NCBI GenBank assembly: GCA_027577415.1
Contig: JANBQS010000909.1
Span: 1 to 10,542 of the forward strand
Length of the DNA stretch: 10,542 nt
Reading direction: 5' to 3'
DNA from: Coemansia sp. RSA 922
Lineage: Eukaryota > Kickxellomycota > Kickxellomycetes > Kickxellales > Kickxellaceae
Below are positions 1 through 8,711 of this stretch, in pieces. The notes below the pieces were generated by a model that made no database searches, was not told where the DNA came from, and was given only the letters and a program-made list of their open reading frames with translations. The position numbers and the translations under genes are program-made. Each line of letters begins with the position of its first letter. The stretch's first letter is position 1.

Positions 1-3000
1 AGCGCTGGATCCACGAATCATACCGCCGAGTTGTGCTCGACTTTGTTGCCCGCGCCGAGCGTCGTCTTGGTATGGACCTGCCTGAGATGTCGATTGTGCC
101 TGAGATTCGGGATGTGCCTCCATCCGAGCTAGCACAGTCCTTTACGGATAGATATCCGGACGCAGAATCCCAACTGCTGCACTCCGAGGACATTCAGTTC
201 TTTGTCGGAATCTGCAAACGTCGTGGTCAGAAGCCAGTTCCTTTTGTTGCCGTCCTTGACGAGGATTTTGCGGACCTAACTCATAAAGACAACCTCTGGC
301 AGTCGGAGGATCTTGATACGGTAGTTGACAATGACCCACAGCGCGTTGTAGTTCAGCAGGGCCCTGTTGCTACCCGCTACTCTAACATTGTCAACGAGCC
401 GGTCAAGGCCATTCTCGACGGCGTATATCACGGCCATATTGCCGCACTGCTTAGTCGCAACTACGGTGGCGATGCTGCAAATGTCCCTGTCGTCGAGTTA
501 ATTGGTGCGCAGCCAGTAGCTGCGGCATTACCGGCGAGCGTCAGTGTGCAAACGACTGACTCGAAGCGCACATACCGGTTACCTAGCACTCAGAACCAGT
601 TGCCCGATCTCAGCGTGTGGCTCGATGCTCTTGCTGGCCCGACCAATGGCTGGCTGCGCGCCTTGCTGACTGCGCCGGTGATTGTCGAGGCCTCTAGCTA
701 TGTCGATAACTATATCCGCCGTGTTATGCGTCCCCGTCCTGGCCAAATTGTAACTGTGCTTGTGGATGGACTTCAGCCGCAATCGCTGGAGATTGTGGAT
801 GACAGCGACACGCGTGTCCTGAAGATCGAGCGTAATTCGAGCAGTAACATCGAGATGAAAGTCTACCATCCGGTATCTTCGGGAACAATATCCATGTGCT
901 ACTTGTTTGTCTATCACCCGGAGCAGCCTTTGACGCCCATTCACTTTGTCACGGAGGGACATTGTATGCGTATGTGCAGGCTCTACAAAGACGCATGGCT
1001 CGACAACGCCGACGTGCCTACGGATAACTCCATCCTCACTGATACAAAGTTTCGGCTTCGTAGCGACGGGTTTGCCATTACCAAAGAGCACGTACGCGCA
1101 TTTTGTCGAAACGTCGGCAATCGTTCGAAGAACTACTCTCATGAGGTCGGTGGCAAGCTATTTGCGCCTATGGAGTTTTTGTGCGTGTCAGTGATGCCCA
1201 ATCTGTTGCGCGCTTTGTCTTCGACGGCCGTTATCAACGACGTGTCCAAGTTTGTGCATCTGCACAACACGTACCGGATCGTGGATGGCGCGACGATGCT
1301 TAGAGTTGGTGAAAACGTCGGCAGCGAGCTGGTTGTTTCTGAGTTAGTCAGCACTCCTACGGGGCGGAGGATTACTCTCCTCACAAATCTCTACCGCCGC
1401 GGCCAGAAGATCGCTACAATCGAGTCGGCATTCCTGGGTAGAGGCGACATTATCGACATTGACGTGACTTTTGACCACAAACTGGATCAGCGATCTACAA
1501 TCTTGTTGAACACTGCGGAGGACGTAGCTGCGCTTGAGGCCAAGGAGTGGTTTGTCTATTGCGAAGATGTTTCGGCCCGCGTGTTGCCTGCATCAAATGT
1601 CGAGTTCCGTCTAGACTCCAAGTATCGCTTTAAAAGCGAGAGCGTCTACTCCAGCGTTTTGACTACCGGTCGTGCCTTTATCAAAGCCCCCTTGGGCCGA
1701 TTGGTGCATATCGCGAATGTCTATTTCGAGTGTGGAGTATCGGCAAAGGATCCAGTCATCGAGTACTTGCGCCGACACAAGACGGATTCGGAGGTTCTGC
1801 TGTTCGACCATGATGGCTTCCCGTTAGTTCTTTTCGGTGAAGGGCTGCAGCCGCAAGTCAGAGTACCCGACTCGAACTGGGAGTATTCAAGGCTTTCGAC
1901 TGACGGCAATCCAATCCACGTCAATCAATATGTTGCCGAGATCGCCGGTCTTCCAGGTCCAATTACGCATGGGTTATGGACCAGCGCGTCGACCAGAGCA
2001 CTGGTTGAGTGCTATGCCACTAACGACGAGCCCGAGCGTATCCGCGTATATCAGACCAACTTTGTCGGAATGGTACTGCCTCGGGACAAGCTGCGGACCG
2101 AGCTATTCCATATCGGCATGAAGGTTGGGCGCATGTTGGTCAAGGGTGTTACGTCAAAGGTCGGTGGCGGTCCAGTTCTCGAGTGCACCGCTGAGATTGA
2201 GCAGCCAGCCACAGCCTATGTCTTTACTGGCCAGGGCTCGCAAGAGGTCGGCATGGGCATGGACCTCTACAAGCAAGCTGCTGCTGCTTGCAATGTCTGG
2301 GACCGCGCTGACCGGCACATTATTACCAAGTACGGTGTCTCATTGCTCGAGATCGTCCGGACCAATCCCAAAGATCTGACAGTGCACTTTGGCGGGCGTA
2401 AAGGCGAAGTGATTTTGCACAGCTACTTATCGCTTACCAGGAGGTCCAATGGTAACAAGGGCGAGGTTGTTCCGCTGTTTCCTGAGATTACTCTCGATTC
2501 GTCGAGCTACACGTACCGGTCACCCACTGGGCTTCTCAACTCGACACAGTTTACGCAGACCATCTTGATCACATTTGCCATGGCAGCGGTAGCAGATATG
2601 CGTGCCAACTCGCTGGTTAAAAGGGACGCCATATTTGCCGGTCACTCGCTCGGCGAATATGCGGCGCTGTCCTCAATGACCAGCATACTTACGCTTGAGG
2701 ACATTTTGGACCTTGTCTTCTTCCGTGGCATGCTCATGCAATCGGCAGTCGAGCGCGATAATCAGGGTCGTTCGCAGTACGGCATGGTCGCCGTGGATCC
2801 GTCGCGCTTGGGTCGTGGCGTCGATGGGAGTGTGTTGACATTGGCCGTCACTGCCATTTGTGAGCACGGCACTGGACTATTGGAAGTTGTCAACTACAAC
2901 GTGCGCGGCTCTCAGTATGTTGTCGCTGGAACTCTGCGTCAGTTGGCTGTGCTGCGCCTGGTTCTCGATGACATTGCTAGAAAAGGCGCACCTACTGACG

Positions 3001-6000
3001 GCGATTGGAAGGCATACGTTTCTTCGATTGTTAGCGATGTCTTGGCTAAGCCCGTTGACAGCCATCCAGCGCGTGGTCGTGCGACTATCCCGCTGCCTGG
3101 AATCGACGTGCCATTCCACTCCAGCCAGCTACTTCCCGGTGTCGATGAGTTCCGCTCGCTTCTTCAAGCCAAGATCCAACCGGAGAACATCGACTATTCG
3201 GCGCTGCATCTCCGCTACCTGCCCAACCTGACTGCTGTGCCATTCGAAGTGTCGCAAGAGTACTTTAGCCTCGTCCACAGCATCACCAAGTCTCCTGTGA
3301 CTGCCAGTGTGCTTGAAAAGTGGAGCGAAGCAGCTATGGACAGCTCTGACGACATTGCAAGGCTTGCAGCGGCGTTGCTGGTCGAGCTCCTGGCCTACCA
3401 GTTTGCCTCGCCTGTTCAGTGGATCGACACTCAGGACGTTTTGTTCGGCAAGCTCGGCGTGCGTCGCTTGGTCGAGATTGGTGCAAGTCCTGTTCTTTGT
3501 GGTATGGCAGCCAAGACACTCAAGAGCGAGACCTTTGCTGACAAGCGTGTGGATGTGCTGCACGTCGAGCGCGACAGAGATGCGATCTATTACACTCAGC
3601 AGCGCCAGGAGGTTGTCGAGCCGCCTCCTAGCACACAGCCTGAGCAGCCTACTATCCTCCCGACGACTGTTGCGGTCGAACCCATTGCGCCTGTAGAACA
3701 GTCGTCGGGTACCGTGGCGCCACTCGTCGACGATCCACTTCAGACTTTGGATGTCGTGCGCGCCTTTGTTGCACACAAGATAAAGCGCTCTCTAGCCGAC
3801 GTATCTACGGCTAAGTCGATCAAGAGCCTCGTCGGCGGCAAGTCGACGCTCCAGAATGAGATTATCGGTGACTTGCACAAGGAGTTTGGCAGCAAGGTTC
3901 CGGACAGGGCCGAGGATCTCTCGTTGCAAGACCTGGCGAATGCAATAGGTGCATTTGGCGGTAGCTTGGGCAAATACACTCAGGCGCAACTGGCCCGACT
4001 GTTTGGCAACAAGATGCCAGGCGGATTCTCGCTGTCGTCAGCAAGGAGCACTTTACAGTCGGCGTATGGTCTTGGCCCGCAGCGTCAAGATGCCCTGCTG
4101 CTTGTAGCGCTGACGATGGAGCCCTCCAGCCGTCTATCTCGCGATGCTGAAGCCAAGTCATGGTTGGGCACCGTTGCTCAGGCGTACGCTGCCAAGGCCG
4201 GTATCTCCTACCCCTCTGCTAATTCGGGCGGCTCCAGTGGCCAGACTGGCGCGCCCACCATTAGCAGCGCCGAGATGGAGAAGATGAAACAGAAGCAGTA
4301 CGAGCACATCCGTCAGCAGATCCAGGTCCTGGCACGCTACGCTGGAATGGACTTGCGCGAGGGAGCTCGTATGGCCGAGAACGAGCAAGCCAAGGCTGTC
4401 AAGCTGCAAACCAAGCTCGACAAAATCTCGGCTGAACTAGGCGACGAGTTTACCGATGGCATGATGCCGTTATTCGATTCACGCAAAGCTCGCTTCTTTG
4501 ACTCGAGCTGGAACTGGGCACGGCAGGAGGCGTATGAGCTGATCCAACAGGCGATTGTTGGCTGTAGTGCTGGCTCCGCCAATGCACCAGCGAGTGTCGA
4601 CGATGCTAGCCTTCAGCGGCTGAAGAATCGTTCTAATCCAGGCCTGCTTCAGATGCTTGCTGGGTCGCTGTCAATCTTGCAGGCCGCCAACGATGATTCG
4701 CTGAGGTCGGTAATTAGGCTCGTGTCGAAACTGCACGATGCCTGCGCTCTTTCTCTAACGCAGCCGCCAGTCTATCGCGAGCTATCTACTCTCACTGGAC
4801 CACAGGTCGACATTGGCCCCAACGGTACCGTGGTGTACTCTGAAGTGCCGCGCCCAGATGAGCCCGCATTCGTGGACTTTGTCGGGCGTATGCGCCAGCC
4901 AGCAGCTCGGGATATGCCACCATCTATCCACCTCAAGAAGCCATCGGCTGGCGGTGCGTGGTCTTACTGCGCTGAGCTGTCGACGATGTACTACGAGGGC
5001 TTGAGCGAGATATGTGGTAGTGGTTTGTCGTTTGCTGGCAAGACTGCGCTTGTCACTGGCTGCGGACGAGGCTCAATCGGTGCCGACATCGTTTGTGGCT
5101 TGCTTAGCGGCGGCGCCAAGGTCATTGCTACGACATCCTCTTATAGCCGCAAGACTACGCTGTTCTTTGAGGATGTGTACCGCACTTACGGCGCTCGTGG
5201 CTCGGAGTTGATTGTCGTTCCATTCAACCAGGGCTCGACTGGCGACATCAGGCACCTGGTGGACTTTATATACAAGTCTGGCGCTGCCAAGGGCTTGGGC
5301 TGGGACCTTGACTATGTCTTCCCATTCGCTGCCGTGTCGGATATTGGCAGCTTCGCCACTAATCTGGGCTCGCACTCGGAGCTTGCTCAGCGCGTCATGC
5401 TCATCAACCTATTGCGCTTGCTGGGCAGCATCAAGGATACCAAGGAGCGGCTCGGCTACGTAACTCGGCCATCGCTGGTAGTTCTGCCATTGTCGCCTAA
5501 TCATGGCAGCTTTGGCGGTGACGGGCTCTATGGCGAGTGCAAGATCGGCTTGGAGACTGCGTTCAACAGGTGGAAGTCCGAGTCGTGGCAGGACTACTTG
5601 TCTATTGCCGGCGCAGTTATTGGGTGGACGCGTGGCACTGGTCTGATGTCTGGCAGCAATACTGTTGCTCAAAAGATTGAAAGACTTGGCGTGCGCACGT
5701 TTTCGACACGCGAGATGGCGTTCAACATCTTGGGCCTCACTCATTCTCGTATCCGCCGCCTTGCTTGCCGTCAGCCGATCTGGGCAGACCTTAGCGGCGG
5801 AATGGGTGGTATAAGTGACTTTGGCGATATAGTCGGCAAGGCTCGCCAGATAATTCAGCGCAAAAGCAGTACACTACAAGTTATTGCGCGTGAGGCTGCT
5901 TTCGATTTTGAGGCACTACGCTATCAGCCCGCCCCTTCAGCAGCCACTTTCCAGGAAGCAACTCCGTTGGCCAAGCACAAGCACCACTTCCCAGCACCTC

Positions 6001-8213
6001 GCCACTACGAACAACTACAGCACTTGCGGCACTTGCAGGACATGGTCAACTTGGACAAGGTCGTTGTCGTCACTGGCTACGGCGAGGTTGGTCCTCATGG
6101 CAATGCCGAGACGCGCTGGGAGATGGAGGCGTATGGCGAGTTCTCGCTCGAAGGCTGTATTGAGTTGGCATGGATCATGGGCCTGATAAGGCACTTCAAT
6201 GGCACGCTAAGGTCAACTGGCGCCATGTACATTGGCTGGGTCGATGCCAAGACCGAGGAGCCCATTCGCGATATCGACGTGAAGCCGCGCTACGAGGAGT
6301 ATATTTTGGCGCACACAGGCATTCGCTTGATAGAGCCTGAGATGGCTCACGACTATGACCCAGACAAGCGTACCATCTTGCGCGAGATCCAGATCGAACA
6401 TGATATGGAGCCATTCGAGGCCACCGCTGACGAGGCAGCGACATTCAAGGCTCAGAATGGCGGCAACGTTGACATCTGGGAGAGTGCCAGCGGTGGTTCG
6501 TGGTCGGTCAAGTTCCTCAAGGGCGCTCTGATCCGCGTGCCAATGGCTCTGCAAGCCAACCGATTAGTCGCTGCGCTTATGCCAACAGGCTGGAGTCCCG
6601 CCATCTACGGCATCCCCGACGATGTCATCAAGCAAGTGGATCATGTCACTTGCTTCGCGCTGGTGGCTACCGTCGAGGCGCTTGTCAGATCTGGCATTGC
6701 CGACCCCTATGAGCTGTACCAGTATTTCCACGTCTCCGAAATCGGCAACACTACGGGCTCTGGTTTAGGCGGTTCTCGGTCTATTCAGGATGTTTTCAAG
6801 CACCGCCACTTGGACCGGGAGCTCAAGAACGACGCGCTTCAAGAGACATTTGTGTCGACAATACAGGCGTGGATCAACATGTTGCTTATGTCGAGTTCGG
6901 GTCCAGTCAAACCCGTAGTTGGTGCCTGCGCAACCTCAGTTCTCTCGATAGACGCTGCAATTGAGACCATCCAGTCGGGAAAAGCCAGAGTGATGATTGC
7001 TGGTAGTGTCGATGACTTTGCCGAAGAATCGTCAGTGGAGTTTGCCAACATGGGCGCAACAAGTAACACAGTCGAGGAATTTGCTCAGGGCCGCGCTCCG
7101 TCAGAGATGTGCCGGCCGTGTACGTCGACGCGCAACGGGTTTATGGAGGGACAAGGTGCTGGTATTGTGACGCTCATGTCGGCGTCGGCAGCGATCGAGT
7201 TTGGAGCGCCGATCTACGGCATTATTGCCATGTCTAGTACGGCCACCGACAAGCAAGGACAGTCAGTGCCAGCGCCTGGTAAGGGAGTGTTGACGTCTGC
7301 GCGCGAAGCAAGCGACAACAACTCACCATCGCGCTTGCTGAACTTTGACTATCGTCGCCGCCAGCTGCGGCGTCAATTGTCTGCGCTAGAGACGTGGATG
7401 CAGGAAGCAATTGCTGATTTGGCGGACATGGTAGACGCGCCAAGTGACACGGTTGAGCAATCTGCGATGAGCTACGCCAACCAAGTTGAGGAGGAGTATG
7501 TTCAGCAGCGGCGCAGTTTGCAAGACGTCTGGGGCAACGAGTTTTGGAAGGGTAAATCCAGTATTTCACCACTACGCGGCAGCTTGGCGGTCTGGGGCTT
7601 GACGGCTGACGATATTGGACTGGCATCGTTCCATGGCACATCGACGGTAGCCAACGACAAGAACGAGTCGGATGTTCTCAACACTCAGCTCAAGCACTTG
7701 GGTCGCACTCCAGGCCACGTCGTGCCAGTTGTGTGCCAGAAGTGGCTGACTGGCCACCCGAAGGGTCCGGCGGCATCGTTTATGCTTAACGGCGTCATTC
7801 AAAGTCTGCGAACGGGATTGATACCAGGCAATCGTAATGCTGACAATATCGGCAAAGAGCTGGAGTCGTTTGACTATGCGCTCTACTTGTCAAAGTCGAT
7901 TCAAACATCGGGTATCAAGGCGGGTCTGATCAAATCGTTTGGATTTGGACAAGTTGGCGGCGAGTTGCTGGTTGTGCATCCTGAATACTTGTTTGCTACT
8001 TTAGCCAAAGAGCAGCTTGACAAATATAACGCCAAGCTCCGGCAGCGCAGCGTTAAATCCGAACGCTACTGGCAAGACACTTTGGTTGGCAATCATCCGT
8101 TTGTGCAAGTCAAGAGCCACCCTCCATTTACCGCCGAGCAAGAGAAGAGCGTGTATCTCGACCCACTCGCCCGCGCCAAGTATGATTCAAAGTCTGGCGA
8201 GTACAAGTTCTAA
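1..8213 (+). CDS. FAS1-FAS2: Fused beta-alpha type I fatty acid synthase, 5' partial, lacking the C-terminal PPT domain
   Basis: Cytosolic multienzyme making long-chain acyl-CoA from acetyl- and malonyl-CoA. First complete codon is at 3; the frame is open to the left edge, so the start lies outside. 2736 codons are visible, ending in TAA at 8211. Domains in order: end of the Fas1 central region after the enoyl reductase (about 3-600); double-hotdog dehydratase with a D-x-N-P-I-H site (Asp 1902, His 1917); malonyl/palmitoyl transferase from about 2215 with GQGSQ (2229), GHSLG nucleophile Ser 2646, Arg 2724 and His 3117, completed by the former alpha N-terminus (3380-3530); Pro-rich linker (3597-3735); acyl carrier protein with phosphopantetheine Ser 3843 in GGKST; ketoreductase with TGxGxGSIG (5055) and YxxxK (Tyr 5529, Lys 5541); ketosynthase Cys 6927, His 7632, His 7755. 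All these catalytic residues are present. Acetyltransferase and enoyl reductase must lie upstream. The chain ends just after the YLDPLAR motif, so the PPT domain of yeast Fas2 is absent. No intron is visible. Family is certain from motif order; the full length (perhaps 3,650-3,700 residues) is inferred. Confidence 0.96.
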   Translation, partial: RWIHESYRRVVLDFVARAERRLGMDLPEMSIVPEIRDVPPSELAQSFTDRYPDAESQLLHSEDIQFFVGICKRRGQKPVPFVAVLDEDFADLTHKDNLWQSEDLDTVVDNDPQRVVVQQGPVATRYSNIVNEPVKAILDGVYHGHIAALLSRNYGGDAANVPVVELIGAQPVAAALPASVSVQTTDSKRTYRLPSTQNQLPDLSVWLDALAGPTNGWLRALLTAPVIVEASSYVDNYIRRVMRPRPGQIVTVLVDGLQPQSLEIVDDSDTRVLKIERNSSSNIEMKVYHPVSSGTISMCYLFVYHPEQPLTPIHFVTEGHCMRMCRLYKDAWLDNADVPTDNSILTDTKFRLRSDGFAITKEHVRAFCRNVGNRSKNYSHEVGGKLFAPMEFLCVSVMPNLLRALSSTAVINDVSKFVHLHNTYRIVDGATMLRVGENVGSELVVSELVSTPTGRRITLLTNLYRRGQKIATIESAFLGRGDIIDIDVTFDHKLDQRSTILLNTAEDVAALEAKEWFVYCEDVSARVLPASNVEFRLDSKYRFKSESVYSSVLTTGRAFIKAPLGRLVHIANVYFECGVSAKDPVIEYLRRHKTDSEVLLFDHDGFPLVLFGEGLQPQVRVPDSNWEYSRLSTDGNPIHVNQYVAEIAGLPGPITHGLWTSASTRALVECYATNDEPERIRVYQTNFVGMVLPRDKLRTELFHIGMKVGRMLVKGVTSKVGGGPVLECTAEIEQPATAYVFTGQGSQEVGMGMDLYKQAAAACNVWDRADRHIITKYGVSLLEIVRTNPKDLTVHFGGRKGEVILHSYLSLTRRSNGNKGEVVPLFPEITLDSSSYTYRSPTGLLNSTQFTQTILITFAMAAVADMRANSLVKRDAIFAGHSLGEYAALSSMTSILTLEDILDLVFFRGMLMQSAVERDNQGRSQYGMVAVDPSRLGRGVDGSVLTLAVTAICEHGTGLLEVVNYNVRGSQYVVAGTLRQLAVLRLVLDDIARKGAPTDGDWKAYVSSIVSDVLAKPVDSHPARGRATIPLPGIDVPFHSSQLLPGVDEFRSLLQAKIQPENIDYSALHLRYLPNLTAVPFEVSQEYFSLVHSITKSPVTASVLEKWSEAAMDSSDDIARLAAALLVELLAYQFASPVQWIDTQDVLFGKLGVRRLVEIGASPVLCGMAAKTLKSETFADKRVDVLHVERDRDAIYYTQQRQEVVEPPPSTQPEQPTILPTTVAVEPIAPVEQSSGTVAPLVDDPLQTLDVVRAFVAHKIKRSLADVSTAKSIKSLVGGKSTLQNEIIGDLHKEFGSKVPDRAEDLSLQDLANAIGAFGGSLGKYTQAQLARLFGNKMPGGFSLSSARSTLQSAYGLGPQRQDALLLVALTMEPSSRLSRDAEAKSWLGTVAQAYAAKAGISYPSANSGGSSGQTGAPTISSAEMEKMKQKQYEHIRQQIQVLARYAGMDLREGARMAENEQAKAVKLQTKLDKISAELGDEFTDGMMPLFDSRKARFFDSSWNWARQEAYELIQQAIVGCSAGSANAPASVDDASLQRLKNRSNPGLLQMLAGSLSILQAANDDSLRSVIRLVSKLHDACALSLTQPPVYRELSTLTGPQVDIGPNGTVVYSEVPRPDEPAFVDFVGRMRQPAARDMPPSIHLKKPSAGGAWSYCAELSTMYYEGLSEICGSGLSFAGKTALVTGCGRGSIGADIVCGLLSGGAKVIATTSSYSRKTTLFFEDVYRTYGARGSELIVVPFNQGSTGDIRHLVDFIYKSGAAKGLGWDLDYVFPFAAVSDIGSFATNLGSHSELAQRVMLINLLRLLGSIKDTKERLGYVTRPSLVVLPLSPNHGSFGGDGLYGECKIGLETAFNRWKSESWQDYLSIAGAVIGWTRGTGLMSGSNTVAQKIERLGVRTFSTREMAFNILGLTHSRIRRLACRQPIWADLSGGMGGISDFGDIVGKARQIIQRKSSTLQVIAREAAFDFEALRYQPAPSAATFQEATPLAKHKHHFPAPRHYEQLQHLRHLQDMVNLDKVVVVTGYGEVGPHGNAETRWEMEAYGEFSLEGCIELAWIMGLIRHFNGTLRSTGAMYIGWVDAKTEEPIRDIDVKPRYEEYILAHTGIRLIEPEMAHDYDPDKRTILREIQIEHDMEPFEATADEAATFKAQNGGNVDIWESASGGSWSVKFLKGALIRVPMALQANRLVAALMPTGWSPAIYGIPDDVIKQVDHVTCFALVATVEALVRSGIADPYELYQYFHVSEIGNTTGSGLGGSRSIQDVFKHRHLDRELKNDALQETFVSTIQAWINMLLMSSSGPVKPVVGACATSVLSIDAAIETIQSGKARVMIAGSVDDFAEESSVEFANMGATSNTVEEFAQGRAPSEMCRPCTSTRNGFMEGQGAGIVTLMSASAAIEFGAPIYGIIAMSSTATDKQGQSVPAPGKGVLTSAREASDNNSPSRLLNFDYRRRQLRRQLSALETWMQEAIADLADMVDAPSDTVEQSAMSYANQVEEEYVQQRRSLQDVWGNEFWKGKSSISPLRGSLAVWGLTADDIGLASFHGTSTVANDKNESDVLNTQLKHLGRTPGHVVPVVCQKWLTGHPKGPAASFMLNGVIQSLRTGLIPGNRNADNIGKELESFDYALYLSKSIQTSGIKAGLIKSFGFGQVGGELLVVHPEYLFATLAKEQLDKYNAKLRQRSVKSERYWQDTLVGNHPFVQVKSHPPFTAEQEKSVYLDPLARAKYDSKSGEYKF

Positions 8214-8370
8214 GCATACTCTGATGTCATCAATATATCTATGTGCACTAGTACTTTTTTCGGACCACTCAGATCTGGATTTAATCAAAGTACTACGATC
8301 AAATCAACGCCACCTACTTTGGGTGGGGAGCGGCTCCAACGTTCTCTGGCAGAGAATGAATGGAGAGAGC

Positions 8371-8407
8371 GGGGTGGCTTTGGCTGGCGGGGGACCAAAG
8401 CCACCCC
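8371..8407. repeat. 13-bp perfect inverted repeat with 11-nt loop
   Basis: GGGGTGGCTTTGG at 8371-8383 is the exact reverse complement of CCAAAGCCACCCC at 8395-8407, with an 11-nt spacer. It lies 158 bp after the FAS stop and about 305 bp before the septin ATG. It could be a hairpin in the FAS 3' UTR, a symmetric site for a dimeric (for example zinc-finger) regulator, or a remnant of a mobile element. There is no T-run directly after it, so a bacterial-type terminator is not suggested. The repeat is a direct observation; its role is unknown. Confidence 0.7.
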
Positions 8408-8414
8408 ACGGTTG

Positions 8415-8460
8415 TGTGGGTGGGTGGGTCTCACATTCCACGCATTCTTGGGCGTGGGGG
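8415..8460 (+). other. G-tract cluster with weak G-quadruplex potential
   Basis: Three GGG runs separated by single T bases (8418-8428) are followed 21 nt later by GGGCGTGGGGG (8450-8460). The three close tracts plus a distant fourth could in principle fold as a long-loop G-quadruplex, but the set does not meet the usual four-tract, short-loop rule. It sits just 3' of the inverted repeat, upstream of the septin leader. Confidence 0.3.
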
Positions 8461-8599
8461 ATTGTTGTCAAACTGTTGTTGTGTTTTTTGTTATTGGTGG
8501 CAGTGCTACTACTGCCTGCTGACCCCGGACTGCAAACGCATCAGCAGCACGAGTCGGTCTCGTCGCTGCCTGCTGCAATCAGGATTTCCTCTCACCTTC

Positions 8600-8711
8600 C
8601 CTCTTGGCTCTTTTTTAACACTATAATTTTTTCCTTCTGTTTACATTTGCATTTGCAATTTCTACTAAGCGCATCTCTAACCTCCTACTTACAACCTTTT
8701 TTTTGTCTACA
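8600..8711 (+). promoter_or_regulatory. Probable core promoter and pyrimidine-rich leader of the septin gene
   Basis: Immediately upstream of the septin ATG the plus strand is rich in T and C, ending in an eight-T run and CTACA before the ATG. A TATA-like CTATAATTTT lies at 8621-8630, about 90 bp upstream. ATTTGC occurs twice in tandem at 8645-8656. No ATG occurs between 8625 and 8711, so no upstream ORF would interfere with initiation. The A at -3 of the start codon is a favourable context. The transcription start cannot be placed from sequence alone. Confidence 0.4.

Larger units (their letters stand above)
8214..8711. other. Intergenic region between the FAS 3' end and the septin start
   Basis: This 498-bp stretch must hold the FAS 3' UTR and the septin promoter and leader. 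No coding region is convincing: the open frames here (one running on from inside FAS, two others) resemble no known family and are low-complexity. No canonical AATAAA is seen after the FAS stop; the first 80 bases are AT-richer than the gene. Positions 8320-8460 are strikingly G-rich and contain a perfect inverted repeat at 8371-8407. From about 8580 the plus strand becomes pyrimidine-rich up to the septin ATG. No sequence resembling a phosphopantetheinyl transferase was found here, so the missing FAS domain is not hidden in this gap. Confidence 0.7.

Noticed and set aside
33..35. GTG at 33 as the start of the large FAS reading frame
   Set aside because: The frame is open upstream to position 3, and the encoded RWIHESYRR matches the interior of Fas1, so the gene begins outside the window.
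3129..3776. 215-codon minus-strand open frame opposite FAS
   Set aside because: It overlaps conserved transferase sequence on the other strand and resembles no family.
1..8213. Bacterial origin (mycobacterial-type FAS-I) because the PPT domain is absent
   Set aside because: Motif details read as fungal Fas1/Fas2, and the neighbouring septin has a spliceosomal intron, so the contig is eukaryotic; only the architecture resembles the bacterial form.
8371..8407. Rho-independent terminator
   Set aside because: The hairpin has no following T-run, and the genome is eukaryotic.
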